From NCBI GenBank assembly GCA_902782125.1, contig CACZMA010000004.1:390191-454190 (forward strand): a DNA stretch of 64,000 nucleotides, read 5' to 3'. Origin of the DNA: Oscillospiraceae bacterium. GTDB lineage: Bacteria > Bacillota > Clostridia > Saccharofermentanales > Saccharofermentanaceae. Under the pieces are notes generated by a model, which saw nothing but the letters and a program-made list of their open reading frames with translations, did no database searches and was not told the DNA's origin. How positions within the stretch are numbered: position 1 is the stretch's first letter; each line of letters opens with the position of its first letter. This document shows positions 27,815 to 36,968 of this stretch, in pieces. A program made the position numbers and the translations under genes.

Positions 27815-30523
27815 TTATGCCTGATAGAAGGTATTTGACGTAGATCCCGGAGGAGGCGTTCCGGCAGGAAGGATGATGATCTCTATTCCCTCGAGCCTGT
27901 ACGAGTATCCGGCACTTCCGCAGGACTGCCCGTTGCATGCCCAGCCTGTCCAGCCGAAATTCTGTACATGTGTCCTGTACCAGATCGTGTATTGTCCGGC
28001 ATTCTCACCCGTAAGCTGGATCTGTATGGCCTCAAGCCTCAGAGCCTGGCCTTCAGTACCTGCGAAGCCTCCGTCTGATGTCCAGCCTGATTCCCAGCCG
28101 ATATTCTGAATGTGAGTCTTGTACTGAACTCCGACGCCGGATAATCCGTCAACGCTGATACGGATACCTTCGAGTCGTAATGACTGACCCGTAGTGCCTG
28201 CCAGCATGCCGTCATTTACATATGACTGCCAGCCTATGTTCTCGACGTGAGTCTGATAAGAGACGATAGGAGTCGGAGACTGACCCTTGGGCAGGATCTT
28301 GATCTCCATGCCTTCAAGTCTTAATGCCTGGCCTTCGGTACCTGCCATAGCACCGTTGCAGACCCAGTCCATCCAGCCAATGTTCTGGACGTGTACCCTG
28401 TACCAGATATCGTAATTGGCAGCATCAGAACCGGTAAGCTTGATCTGCATTGCCTCGAGCCTTAAGCTCTGGCCCTGGGTACCGGAGAGGGTTCCGCCTG
28501 ACTTCCAGCCGGATTCCCAGCCGATGTTCTCGACATGTGTTCTGTACTCAACGCCGATATCGAGATTGGTATCAATATTGATGATCATGGCTTCAAGCCT
28601 TAATGACATGCCTGTCGTGCCTGCCATAGCTCCGTCGTAAACGTAGCCCTGCCACCCGATGTCCTGGACATGCGTGCAGTAATTAACAGATACTTCCTTC
28701 TGGGTATATCCGAGGATCGAAGGCGGAACTGAAGGCACGGAACCTGCAGGCGCAGGTGCGGGAGCAGGTGCAGTTATGGTGCCGGCTGCTACAGTATTCT
28801 TGTCCTTATAAGGCACGAAAGTGGATTTGCTTCCGTCTGCCGTACCGTTGCCGTTGACCTGAGCTGAATATGATGCATTGGGATTAAGATTGAAGATTTT
28901 ATTGGCGCCGGCAGTAAGTTCAGCCTGTGTAAGCCTTCCGTGCGGATAGCAGTAATTGCCTGTAGGCTTCAGTACTTCCCACTGCATTGCCCAGGTAAAT
29001 GCACCCCAGCCGTAGAAGTCGATATTATAGAAGTCGGTGTACCAGTCGGTCCTGCCGTAATCGAAGGCCGTTCCAAGACCCTTATACACGGCAACTCTGT
29101 GTGCCATGAGGGCAAAATCCTCTCTGGATATAAGTTCATCCGGACAGAATGTAGTCGAATAGATATTGGGATAGCCGAAGCAGATGTTGTTCTGCTGACC
29201 CCATGTGATCGCCGTTGCGTAAGGAGAACCCGAGATATCAGTATAGATCGAAGATCCGGATACCGCAGGGCTTCCGCATAACTCATAGAGCAGCTGGATA
29301 GCCTGTCCCCTGGTAGCAAAAGACTCGGAATTCGAATGTCCGTCATTAGTATCGATATAGCACATCGCCACACTGGTATTACCGCCTGTTGTGATGAGCG
29401 ACATATCGTCATCTTTGCAGATGCAGTTGGTAAGCAGGTCAAAAGGCTCGTAGCTTCCGCCGAATTCAATGGTATATGAATGTATGGGAGCACCGAGGTT
29501 ATTGGTCTCATCAACAACATACCCCCTGTTATATGCTTCAATGAGCGCAGGATTATTGCTGATATTGAGAGTATTCAGCTCACCCATGCCGAAGGCAAGG
29601 AGATAGTAGAGCTGCGGATTACCTGACAGATCAAGAGAACCGAGATTGTAGTCACACTCCAGATGAAGCTCGGCAAGTCTGGGATTATTCTTGAGATTGA
29701 TACTGGTGAGTTGCTCGTTGTATCCTGCAACAAGATACATGAGCTGAGGATTATTGCTCATGTTAAGGCTTGTTACTGCCGTATCAGCGCAGTTATAGTA
29801 TTCAAGGCCCGACAGCATGCTGATATCAACACCGGCAAGGTTCTGGTTGTCCCAGACATCGAGTCTCTTAAGCTTGGTATTTGAGGATACATCAAGATAA
29901 GACAGATTGTTGCTGAAGACAGCAAGCTCACAGAGATTCTTACAATTGGACACATTGATCGAAGTAAGTCCGCACTCACTCGCAAAGATATTCTCAAGAT
30001 TGCTGTTCTTGGAGAAGTCGAGACTCTTCAGATTCGGATTCCCATTACACTCGATATATGCCAGTTCAGGGTTGCCGCTGACATTAAGAGATGAAAGATT
30101 ACAATTAAAGCAGTATATCCACTCGAGCTTGGGACAACCCGAGAAATCAAGAGAAGTAAAATCGTTCTTTGAACACCATACACCTACCAGATTCTTATTG
30201 TTCGACAGATCCATGGAAGATATATTATTGTTCAGACACCACAGACCCTCAAGAGCCGTAAGGTACTCAACTCCCTTGATCGAGTAGATGTTGGAATTCT
30301 CACAGTGAAGATTGATGATCTTGCTGATCTCATCAGCTGACAGATATTTATCGCCGTTCTTGTCATAAGTCGAGGATTGAATTATCGCTCGGAAATTAGC
30401 ATCCGGGAAAGTATTGGCCGTAATCGGAACTCCTCCGGCTGCATTTACGGTGACGCCTCCAATGCCCTGCAATAACAGAGCGACCGTAGCCAGCGCTACG
30501 ATCAGTCTTGCAATTCGCTTCAT
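27815..30523 (-). CDS. Secreted LRR protein with SLH-like region and six ChW repeats
   Basis: A 902-residue surface protein. Order: signal peptide (1-29, cut near VNAAGG); a module with an EF-hand-like loop DKNGDKYLSADE (54-65); leucine-rich repeats of about 21 residues (about 70-345, with units like LSSLNVSGNPELAYIEC); an S-layer-homology-like region (about 395-560, with SREDFALMAHRVAVY); a Pro/Ala linker; and six ChW repeats (about 620-890), each with H(V/I)xxxGW and RLE. The ChW repeats fall into two triplets of the same internal order. It probably attaches to the wall by the SLH part and binds an external partner by LRR or ChW. Isolated gene. Confidence 0.87.
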   Translation of the reverse strand: MKRIARLIVALATVALLLQGIGGVTVNAAGGVPITANTFPDANFRAIIQSSTYDKNGDKYLSADEISKIINLHCENSNIYSIKGVEYLTALEGLWCLNNNISSMDLSNNKNLVGVWCSKNDFTSLDFSGCPKLEWIYCFNCNLSSLNVSGNPELAYIECNGNPNLKSLDFSKNSNLENIFASECGLTSINVSNCKNLCELAVFSNNLSYLDVSSNTKLKRLDVWDNQNLAGVDISMLSGLEYYNCADTAVTSLNMSNNPQLMYLVAGYNEQLTSINLKNNPRLAELHLECDYNLGSLDLSGNPQLYYLLAFGMGELNTLNISNNPALIEAYNRGYVVDETNNLGAPIHSYTIEFGGSYEPFDLLTNCICKDDDMSLITTGGNTSVAMCYIDTNDGHSNSESFATRGQAIQLLYELCGSPAVSGSSIYTDISGSPYATAITWGQQNNICFGYPNIYSTTFCPDELISREDFALMAHRVAVYKGLGTAFDYGRTDWYTDFYNIDFYGWGAFTWAMQWEVLKPTGNYCYPHGRLTQAELTAGANKIFNLNPNASYSAQVNGNGTADGSKSTFVPYKDKNTVAAGTITAPAPAPAPAGSVPSVPPSILGYTQKEVSVNYCTHVQDIGWQGYVYDGAMAGTTGMSLRLEAMIINIDTNLDIGVEYRTHVENIGWESGWKSGGTLSGTQGQSLRLEAMQIKLTGSDAANYDIWYRVHVQNIGWMDWVCNGAMAGTEGQALRLEGMEIKILPKGQSPTPIVSYQTHVENIGWQSYVNDGMLAGTTGQSLRLEGIRISVDGLSGVGVQYKTHIQNIGWESGWTSDGGFAGTEGQALRLEAIQIQLTGENAGQYTIWYRTHVQNFGWTGWACNGQSCGSAGYSYRLEGIEIIILPAGTPPPGSTSNTFYQA

Positions 30524-30665
30524 ACCAATCTGTACCTCTCTCCTTTGATCCGTATTACAGGATCGATCATTAGTCAGTGATATAACTAAAAACCTAATGA
30601 TTATATCAGAGAAAGTTACAAATAAGAATAATCATCACCTGGGGAAGAATGCATTATATGCAGAA

Positions 30666-30860
30666 TTACCAAGCGAATAACATGCCGAAGAAATAGTAAC
30701 CAATGATAAGGCCGGCAATCAGTAATTCTAATGCCATAACCCCGATCCCGATGCCAAACACCACCTTGATCCATGTCTTGCGCTTACGGTTTTCTTTCTT
30801 TGCATTGATGCTCTCGATTATAAAAAGGATTATCGAGGTCCATTCAAGTATCCATGTCAT
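30666..30860 (-). CDS. Small two-helix membrane protein
   Basis: A 64-residue protein: helix about 3-18, basic loop NAKKENRKRK, helix about 33-58. GAGG lies 9 nt before the ATG. No family recognised. The gene is backed by a convincing promoter with an exact TTGACA and two dyad operators that recur at the lipoprotein gene 10.5 kb away, which supports that it is real and regulated. Confidence 0.6.
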   Translation of the reverse strand: MTWILEWTSIILFIIESINAKKENRKRKTWIKVVFGIGIGVMALELLIAGLIIGYYFFGMLFAW

Positions 30861-30892
30861 AAATTATTTCCTCTCTTCACTCAGCAGCGAGT

Positions 30893-30948
30893 TAGTATCA
30901 TTATTATACTTACAACCATATGTTAGTATACGCTCGCTACTATGTCAA
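30893..30948 (-). promoter_or_regulatory. Promoter with two TAGTA-N9-TACTA dyads
   Basis: Minus-strand TTGACA (30943-30948), 17-nt spacer and TAACAT (30920-30925). Dyad 1a, TAGTA-N9-TACTA, fills 30924-30942 inside the spacer. Dyad 1b, TAGTA-N9-TACTT, lies at 30893-30911, just downstream of the expected transcription start. The same arrangement occurs at 41420-41478. Confidence 0.65.
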
Positions 30949-31137
30949 GACCTAATTGTAGTTTAAACAAAAACCGTCGGTATCAATTCCGGCCGTCACT
31001 CAAACATTCAGGCAGTCATTCACATCTTACGGATGTATTTGGTTACGCTGTCATTGATATACGTAACAACATTTTCATATGTTTATAGCGGATACTATAG
31101 AAGGCTTAAAAGACCCGACATTCGTGCATTTTATTAA

Positions 31138-31166
31138 TTGATACGTTAAGACCTTATTTTTATAAT
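31138..31166 (+). promoter_or_regulatory. Promoter of the SulP gene
   Basis: TTGATA (31138-31143), 17-nt spacer, perfect TATAAT (31161-31166), 28 nt before the start; GAGAGGG acts as ribosome binding site. Confidence 0.75.
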
Positions 31167-31193
31167 TTCGAAGTTTGAATAAGAGAGGGTCAT

Positions 31194-32858
31194 ATGAAAG
31201 AATTTAAACCAAAGCTTTTCTCGGTAATGAAGAACTATTCAGGTTCTCAACTCGTCAAAGATATCGTATCCGGCATAATCGTAGCGATAATCGCTCTGCC
31301 TTTGTCCATAGCTCTTGCCATCGCATCGGGTGTAAGCCCTGAAGCAGGCATCTACACTGCGATCGTAGCAGGATTTATCGTATCTTTCCTCGGCGGAAGC
31401 AGAGTCCAGATCGCGGGACCTACGGCGGCATTTGCCACTATCGTTGCAGGCATCGTGATGAAGGACGGCACGCAGGGCCTTATGATCGCCACCATTATGG
31501 CAGGTATCATCCTCATCGTTATGGGCATCTGCAGATTCGGAAGCCTTCTCAAATATATCCCCGACCCTATCACGACCGGATTCACCGCAGGCATTGCCGT
31601 TACCCTCTTCATCGGTCAGATCAAGGATTTTACCGGCATTGTGTATCAGAACGGCGAGAAGCCCATCGAGACCGGCGAGAAGGTCATGGCTCTCATAGGT
31701 AATGCGGTTACCGTTAACTGGCAGACTGTCATGGTAGGTGCGATCACGCTTGTCATATTGATCGTATGGCCAATATTCTTCAAGAAGATCCCTGGTTCTT
31801 TTGTTGCGGTTATCGTCACTGCAGTTATCGTAGAAGTCTTCCACCTCGACGTTAACACCATAGGCAAGCAGTTTGCCGATATTCCTGCCGGTCTCCCTCC
31901 CGTCACGGTGGACATTGCGATGTTCTCTTTCGAGAATATCCGCGGACAGCTCTCGAATGCCGTTACCATCGCATTCCTTGCAGGTGTAGAGTCTTTGCTG
32001 TCTGCAGTCGTTGCAGACTCCATGATAGGCTCCAAGCACAGGGCAAACGCCGAGCTGGTCGCACAGGGCTTGGGTAATATCGCATCCGCATGCTTCGGCG
32101 GAATCCCTGCTACGGGTGCCATCGCAAGGACCGCTGCCAACATCAAGAACGGCGGCCGCACACCGATCGCAGGCATGGTCCACTCCGTAACGCTCCTGCT
32201 TGTTGTCGTGTTCCTTATGCCATATGCAAAGCTCATTCCCATGCCCTGCATTGCAGCGATACTGTTCCAGGTCGCATACAACATGAGCGGCTGGAGAAGG
32301 TTCGTTAAGCTCATCAAGAGCTCGCCCAAGAGCGATATCGTGGTGCTTTTGATAACGTTCGCACTGACGGTCGTTTTCGATCTGGTCGTAGCAATAGAAG
32401 TAGGCGTGCTCCTTGCCGCAGTCCTCTTCATGAAGAGGATGAGCGAAGTCACGCAGGTCGCAGGCTGGAAGGATGTAGATCCCGAGAACGATCCGGACAG
32501 CATCGACCTCAGAGTACTGCCCGAGCACACTCTCGTATATGAGATCTCAGGTCCGATGTTCTTTGCCTCTGCCGGCAAGATACTGTCTATCTCGCCCAAG
32601 GAGGATACGAAGGCGCTCGTGCTCCGTATGAGAAGCGTCAGCACCATTGACGCGACAGCGATGAAGAATCTTGAGATACTTGCAGACGATTGCAAAACAA
32701 GAGGCGTACAGCTCATCATGTCCCATGTAAACGAGCAGCCAATGAAGGTCATCACCAAGGCCGGATTCTACGATAAGCTCGGACAGGATAATTTCTGCCC
32801 TCACATCGACGATGCGCTTGCAAGAGCTGAGAGCATCGTGAGCAAAGACAAGAATTGA
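31194..32858 (+). CDS. SulP family anion transporter with STAS domain
   Basis: A 554-residue member of the SLC26/SulP family. The membrane part (about 20-420) opens with LVKDIVSGIIVAIIALPLSI and includes the conserved GVSPEAGIYTAIVAGF and QIAGPTAAFATIVAG segments. A C-terminal STAS domain (about 440-550; EISGPMFFASAGKI, RMRSVSTIDATAMKNL) is cytosolic. Family members move sulfate, bicarbonate or other anions, often with Na+ or H+; the substrate here cannot be decided. The following small membrane protein may be cotranscribed (73 nt apart). Confidence 0.93.
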   Translation: MKEFKPKLFSVMKNYSGSQLVKDIVSGIIVAIIALPLSIALAIASGVSPEAGIYTAIVAGFIVSFLGGSRVQIAGPTAAFATIVAGIVMKDGTQGLMIATIMAGIILIVMGICRFGSLLKYIPDPITTGFTAGIAVTLFIGQIKDFTGIVYQNGEKPIETGEKVMALIGNAVTVNWQTVMVGAITLVILIVWPIFFKKIPGSFVAVIVTAVIVEVFHLDVNTIGKQFADIPAGLPPVTVDIAMFSFENIRGQLSNAVTIAFLAGVESLLSAVVADSMIGSKHRANAELVAQGLGNIASACFGGIPATGAIARTAANIKNGGRTPIAGMVHSVTLLLVVVFLMPYAKLIPMPCIAAILFQVAYNMSGWRRFVKLIKSSPKSDIVVLLITFALTVVFDLVVAIEVGVLLAAVLFMKRMSEVTQVAGWKDVDPENDPDSIDLRVLPEHTLVYEISGPMFFASAGKILSISPKEDTKALVLRMRSVSTIDATAMKNLEILADDCKTRGVQLIMSHVNEQPMKVITKAGFYDKLGQDNFCPHIDDALARAESIVSKDKN

Positions 32859-32931
32859 CACTTACTCATTTTTGAGATTTAATCTCTTATTTGGATGGGA
32901 ACTGATCCTATCATGGTAATGGAGGCACTAT

Positions 32932-33396
32932 ATGGCAGCAGATGTAAAGTTCAATGTAAAAGATGCGGTAGACAAGCAGATCCTTACTCCCGTAACGGTA
33001 AGCGAGGAACTCGAACAGGAATTCATCAAGAAGTCCAGAAGCGCTTCCTGGAAGCTGCTTCCGATATCGATAATCGTCAGCGTTATAGTGATCGCTGTCA
33101 TCGCACTTCTTATATATTTCTTCAATCGGCTCATCTTCAGCACGCTCGGCCTGATTTGCATCTTCTATCCGGCATTTGCGATCTACAATATCTTTGCGAC
33201 CGCCAAAGCGCTCAAGAAGAAGGACTATGAATTCCTGTCAGGCGAGATTATCGGCAAGAACGACGACGGCAGTTACCGTGTCAAGGGACTTGCAGATCAG
33301 AACATCCACACACTTATCGGCAAGAAAGAATACGATCCCGGCTCGAAAGCGATAATCGCAAGGCTTGGCAGCGACCTGAACATTATCTCCGAATAA
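32932..33396 (+). CDS. Unknown two-helix membrane protein
   Basis: A 154-residue protein. GGAGG sits 6 nt before the ATG. Two membrane helices (about 44-65 and 70-90) with short loop are followed by a 65-residue soluble C-terminus (KKKDYEFLSGEIIGKNDDGS onward). No family recognised. Close spacing behind the SulP gene suggests a shared transcript, though no functional link can be seen. The gene ends 3 nt from the opposite gene at 33400. Confidence 0.72.
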   Translation: MAADVKFNVKDAVDKQILTPVTVSEELEQEFIKKSRSASWKLLPISIIVSVIVIAVIALLIYFFNRLIFSTLGLICIFYPAFAIYNIFATAKALKKKDYEFLSGEIIGKNDDGSYRVKGLADQNIHTLIGKKEYDPGSKAIIARLGSDLNIISE

Positions 33397-33399
33397 AGA

Positions 33400-33624
33400 T
33401 CAGTACTCGGTACGGACACTGTCTATCCCGTATAGATCTTTGAAACGCTGTTCGTCAGCAGCCGTTCTTATGACCATGACTTCGGTAAAATGCCCGTCTC
33501 TCTTGTTCTTGAACCCGGCAACCTTCTCTCCCGTGCAGATGGAGCTCCTGATCACGGCATATTGAGTCTCAGGATCAAATTTGAAATCCTCGGCCGAACT
33601 CTGAGTGCGTTTCTTCCATAACAT
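33400..33624 (-). CDS. Small conserved-looking protein, unknown
   Basis: A 74-residue soluble protein with no membrane segment. The stretch FDPETQYAVIRSSICTGEKV followed by AGFKNKRDGHFTEVM reads like a compact beta fold and resembles short clostridial proteins of unknown role. It is the last of three leftward genes (35060 to 33400), 6 nt after the nitroreductase. Confidence 0.7.
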   Translation of the reverse strand: MLWKKRTQSSAEDFKFDPETQYAVIRSSICTGEKVAGFKNKRDGHFTEVMVIRTAADEQRFKDLYGIDSVRTEY

Positions 33625-33630
33625 AGATAT

Positions 33631-34296
33631 TCAGGCTCCCGGTGTCTGTTTCCTTCCGGATCCTACCTCGAAATTATACTTAACTATTCCTATATCGACC
33701 TGACTCAGTACTCCGCCCTTGTCCACAAACTCGACAGCATCATTAGGGCCAAGGTTGATCATGAACTTCTGCTGATTGATCGCTGTGGGAGCAAGCAGAG
33801 CCATCTCAACGCCCTTCACAAACCACTCAGGCATGTCTTCGCCCGAAGTGCTGACCTGCGCTGCAGTCTTGGATTTATGGGGTTTGCCTGAATCCGCACC
33901 GTAACCTATGGCTATGCAGATGACAAGCCTCTGCCCGTCAGGAACGTCTGCATCTATGTTCTTCTTGTTGAATGTTCCCGTCCAGCAGGTGTTAAGCCCT
34001 ATCTTCTGGGCGAGCAGGACCAGCTGCTGGCCGTAGTAACCGACTCTCTGGTCCAGACCGGCATCATCTTTGCCGACACATGCGATCACACTGGGCGCTG
34101 AACCAAGGCCGGATACAACATTGAAGAACTTGTTGTATGTCTTCCCTGCATCTTCAACAAACTGAAGATTCAGATCGCCTTCTTTGTTAAGCTCATCTAT
34201 CTTCTCCTTCAGGATGGTAACCTTCTCCGCTTCGATCCTGTCCGGCTTATACTTTCTGACAGAGTGCCTTGCCTTTATCGCTTCAATATCATTCAT
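33631..34296 (-). CDS. Nitroreductase family protein
   Basis: A 221-residue FMN-dependent oxidoreductase of the nitroreductase fold. The N-terminal RHSVRKYKPDRI is the FMN phosphate-binding start. The GYYGQQLVLLAQKIGLNTCW helix and LAPTAINQQKFMI are the usual core and flavin segments. The physiological substrate is unknown. It overlaps the upstream membrane-protein gene by 4 nt and lies 6 nt from the small gene downstream. Confidence 0.85.
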   Translation of the reverse strand: MNDIEAIKARHSVRKYKPDRIEAEKVTILKEKIDELNKEGDLNLQFVEDAGKTYNKFFNVVSGLGSAPSVIACVGKDDAGLDQRVGYYGQQLVLLAQKIGLNTCWTGTFNKKNIDADVPDGQRLVICIAIGYGADSGKPHKSKTAAQVSTSGEDMPEWFVKGVEMALLAPTAINQQKFMINLGPNDAVEFVDKGGVLSQVDIGIVKYNFEVGSGRKQTPGA

Positions 34297-35060
34297 GGCA
34301 TTCCTTCCTCTTCACCGACCGACACGGGTTTCCCGGTAAGTCTCTTTCTCAAACGTTTCTTGTGTACACACAGTTTCTCATCGCAGTTTGCGCACTTAAG
34401 ATATGCGTTGCTGCTCTCATAGAAGTTCTCAGGACGGAAAAAGAAAGCCAGTTCCCATCTGAGCATCAACAGAAATGCCATGCCAAGCAGTATGCGGCCG
34501 TACCAGTTGTCAACAAAGAGCATCGGCGTGAACAGCATGGCAAAATCCCAATTGTAGATACGGCACGTGGTGCAGCACTTGTTATGCAGGAACCAGGACT
34601 GGAACGGGCAGAAGAACAAAATACAGACAATGTCTCCTATCGAATACAGTGACGATAGCAATACCATTATCCCGTCATCAAACACACCGAAATCATGCAA
34701 CAGCCCGAAAACAGCATTCCCTCCGAAGAACAGTATGGCCACAAGCATCGTACCTTTATGGTCTCCGTGTACGGCCGGAGGATTACCGGTCTTGATCAGA
34801 TTGCGTTTGAACTGCTTCTGTACGCCTCTGCATTCAAGCGGATTCGGAAAGAAACGGAATGCCATCTCGATAGTGAAAGCAATAAAGATAACTATAACTG
34901 CAGCATCGCTGACAGCTGATGAAGCCAGAAGGTCAGGTAACCCGATATACCTGCTGAGGATAAAATGATCAAGCAAAAAGAGAAAGGCAATGATCCTTAT
35001 AACAAGTCTGCCGTAATGATATATGCTTAAGATCGTATGTTTACTGCTTGTCTTATCCAT
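34293..35060 (-). CDS. Multi-helix membrane protein with cysteine-rich segments
   Basis: A 255-residue integral membrane protein with about five or six hydrophobic segments. It carries FFCPFQSWFLHNKCCTTCRI (four Cys) between helices and a C-terminal LKCANCDEKLCVHKKR cluster that could bind a metal or form a small zinc knuckle. Redox or metal binding is inference; no family name is secure. It leads the three-gene run with the nitroreductase, to which it is coupled by a 4-nt overlap. Confidence 0.7.
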   Translation of the reverse strand: MDKTSSKHTILSIYHYGRLVIRIIAFLFLLDHFILSRYIGLPDLLASSAVSDAAVIVIFIAFTIEMAFRFFPNPLECRGVQKQFKRNLIKTGNPPAVHGDHKGTMLVAILFFGGNAVFGLLHDFGVFDDGIMVLLSSLYSIGDIVCILFFCPFQSWFLHNKCCTTCRIYNWDFAMLFTPMLFVDNWYGRILLGMAFLLMLRWELAFFFRPENFYESSNAYLKCANCDEKLCVHKKRLRKRLTGKPVSVGEEEGMP

Positions 35061-35158
35061 TATTTCTTCGGTTGATGCAAAAGGATTTTTGTTACATCGG
35101 TAATTATATACGAATGATATTATCTGCCGCTACCACGGATTATTACTGTACAACCGCC

Positions 35159-35830
35159 TTATTTCCAGTTCGGATGGATGTTATAAACTATATAGTCGGG
35201 TTTCTCTGCTGCGTTATCTTGTTTCCACTCTTCATCATTCATTCTGTAACAGATCAGAACACCGTCCTGATACTGCAGCCAGAGATCATAACTGTCCTTA
35301 TCCCAGCATACGCCCCTGAACTCGGATTCGCTGCCAGCCGTAAATTCGAACACATCATCATCTCCGGTTGAGACTGTTACAATGCACTCCTTATCTTCTG
35401 AAGTCAGACTGACTGTGTATTTGCCATCATAGCTGTCAGAATCATAAAGCTTAGGGAGAATATAGTAATCCGATTCCAGATCACCGCTCTGATAGAGCAT
35501 ATAGCCTTCATATGCATATTCGCTGACAAAGTAGTACGTAAGTGCTTCACACTCGATCCTGTTTACCGCAGGCCCTACTTCAGATGAAGCCATAAGATAA
35601 TTCTTTACTTCAAATTCGACATCGGGGTCATCTTCAACGATTACCGTATAGACGATCTCACTATTGTTTATCTTATCGCTGTCTACGACCTCAAAGTCTG
35701 CATCGTATTTACTCTCCAACGCAGCAAGGAACTCTTCTTCCGTATACAGTTTCTCGCCTCCGACCACGCCGCATGAACATGTGCAGAGGATCGAGGTTAC
35801 AATAAGAGTTGCCAGTAATGGTTTTCGCAT
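35159..35830 (-). CDS. Putative lipoprotein, unknown
   Basis: A 223-residue exported protein. The signal peptide ends in a cysteine-rich stretch (SILCTCSCGVVGG) with Cys about 18 or 20 as lipid anchor. The rest is acidic and Tyr-rich (for example EFEVKNYLMASSEVG) with no recognised domain. Gene stands alone. It is one of several small lipoproteins in this stretch. Confidence 0.7.
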   Translation of the reverse strand: MRKPLLATLIVTSILCTCSCGVVGGEKLYTEEEFLAALESKYDADFEVVDSDKINNSEIVYTVIVEDDPDVEFEVKNYLMASSEVGPAVNRIECEALTYYFVSEYAYEGYMLYQSGDLESDYYILPKLYDSDSYDGKYTVSLTSEDKECIVTVSTGDDDVFEFTAGSESEFRGVCWDKDSYDLWLQYQDGVLICYRMNDEEWKQDNAAEKPDYIVYNIHPNWK

Positions 35831-35892
35831 AGTAGTATCCCCTTTATATTTGCCTCTATATTATACCAATCACTTGCCTTTCAGTTATTAAA

Positions 35893-35936
35893 TATACAGG
35901 ATCCTCTCTAACAATAATCAGAGAGGATCCTGTATA
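35893..35936 (-). terminator. Perfect 17-bp hairpin after the anti-sigma gene
   Basis: Arms at 35893-35909 and 35920-35936 are exact reverse complements around a 10-nt loop. On the minus strand it follows the anti-sigma-like gene and is trailed by TTTAATAA, so termination is likely though the U tract is short. Confidence 0.75.
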
Positions 35937-35975
35937 GTGAGCGCTAATAATTCAGAGTACTCTCGGGATCAGTGA

Positions 35976-36968
35976 TCATTCAGTATAGGACACGCCATTG
36001 ATCTCAACACCGCTTATGTTTTCCACATTAAGAATTGTTCCAAAACCGATCGTAAAGTTACCGCTGCCTATATCCCCGGTAGTAACAAGTGATATACGAT
36101 CAAGATCTGTAGTCACCGTGCCATTATCTTCTTTGATAGTCATAATATCGGTGCGCTCTCCGTCAGTTGATATTACGACTACACTGTTAACAGGAGTCTC
36201 CATTATCAGGTCATCATCAGGATAAGCCCAGTCCTCATCGAGCCGGCTCACACCATACGGCGTAAGTGTGATCTTGTTGCCGTCTGCCGACTGCAGTGTC
36301 TTGGTCGGGATGTTAGCTTCAGTCAGCAGATCAAAATATATCCCCTCATAGTAAGTGTAGTCCTCGACAACAATGTCGCCAAAGCCATCGCTCTCGCCTG
36401 TCTCTGCATTCTCGAAGAATATCATTCTGACAGGACGCGAATTATCTATATAAGAGCTGTCGATCGGATATATGAACAGCGTCGATATCTCTCCGTCGCC
36501 CATGGCATCGCCGTCTGTGAATTGACTTCCGCCGCCGACCGGATATATCCACTCGCCTGTATCCGCATAGACCAGTTTAACGTTTACTGAATCGAGGTGT
36601 GCCTTTGCATCTTCAGTCAATGCTGTAAGCGTATATACACCCTGAGTAAAATCGCCGTCGCACATCTCAACGTCTACAGTCAGTCGGATCTGCCCGTTCT
36701 CTACTGTATATCCGTTGGCAAGCAAGCTGTCTTCGAGCATCTGCACACCGTCTTCGGAATAGTAGATGGAGACATTCTCGCGATGTGTAAGCTGCGAGAC
36801 GGCATATACGCCTGCAGGGATCATTATCGCCACAAGCGCAGCGATGAGGACTGTTGTGCGGATCCTTCTCCTGACACGCTTCTCGCGTCCTGCGGAGATA
36901 TCCTGGTACTCTGTAATATAACGCTCATCGATACCGTCAGTAATATTCATGTATTCATGTTCATTCAT
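35976..36968 (-). CDS. Membrane anti-sigma-like protein (DUF4179-like)
   Basis: A 330-residue protein: a 40-residue cytosolic N-terminus with basic end (GREKRVRRRIR), one membrane helix (about 40-62) and a large extracellular beta-rich domain. The start shares ATGA with the stop of the sigma gene, which is the usual layout for an ECF sigma factor and its anti-sigma partner. The outer domain has no recognised family; what it senses is unknown. Confidence 0.78.
   Translation of the reverse strand: MNEHEYMNITDGIDERYITEYQDISAGREKRVRRRIRTTVLIAALVAIMIPAGVYAVSQLTHRENVSIYYSEDGVQMLEDSLLANGYTVENGQIRLTVDVEMCDGDFTQGVYTLTALTEDAKAHLDSVNVKLVYADTGEWIYPVGGGSQFTDGDAMGDGEISTLFIYPIDSSYIDNSRPVRMIFFENAETGESDGFGDIVVEDYTYYEGIYFDLLTEANIPTKTLQSADGNKITLTPYGVSRLDEDWAYPDDDLIMETPVNSVVVISTDGERTDIMTIKEDNGTVTTDLDRISLVTTGDIGSGNFTIGFGTILNVENISGVEINGVSYTE

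Larger units (their letters stand above)
30861..31193. other. Divergent intergenic region
   Basis: This 333-nt gap holds the leftward promoter with dyads (30893-30948) and the rightward promoter of the SulP gene (31138-31166). Between 30950 and 31137 I see no gene, tRNA or convincing hairpin. Confidence 0.6.

Noticed and set aside
31239..32528. Long antisense frames opposite the SulP gene
   Set aside because: Composition mirrors the hydrophobic codons of the transporter; the SulP and STAS motifs on the plus strand decide the coding strand.
32895..33230. Plus-strand frame overlapping the gene at 32932
   Set aside because: It reads the same region in another frame with Cys/Arg-rich random composition; the 32932 frame has GGAGG and membrane helices.
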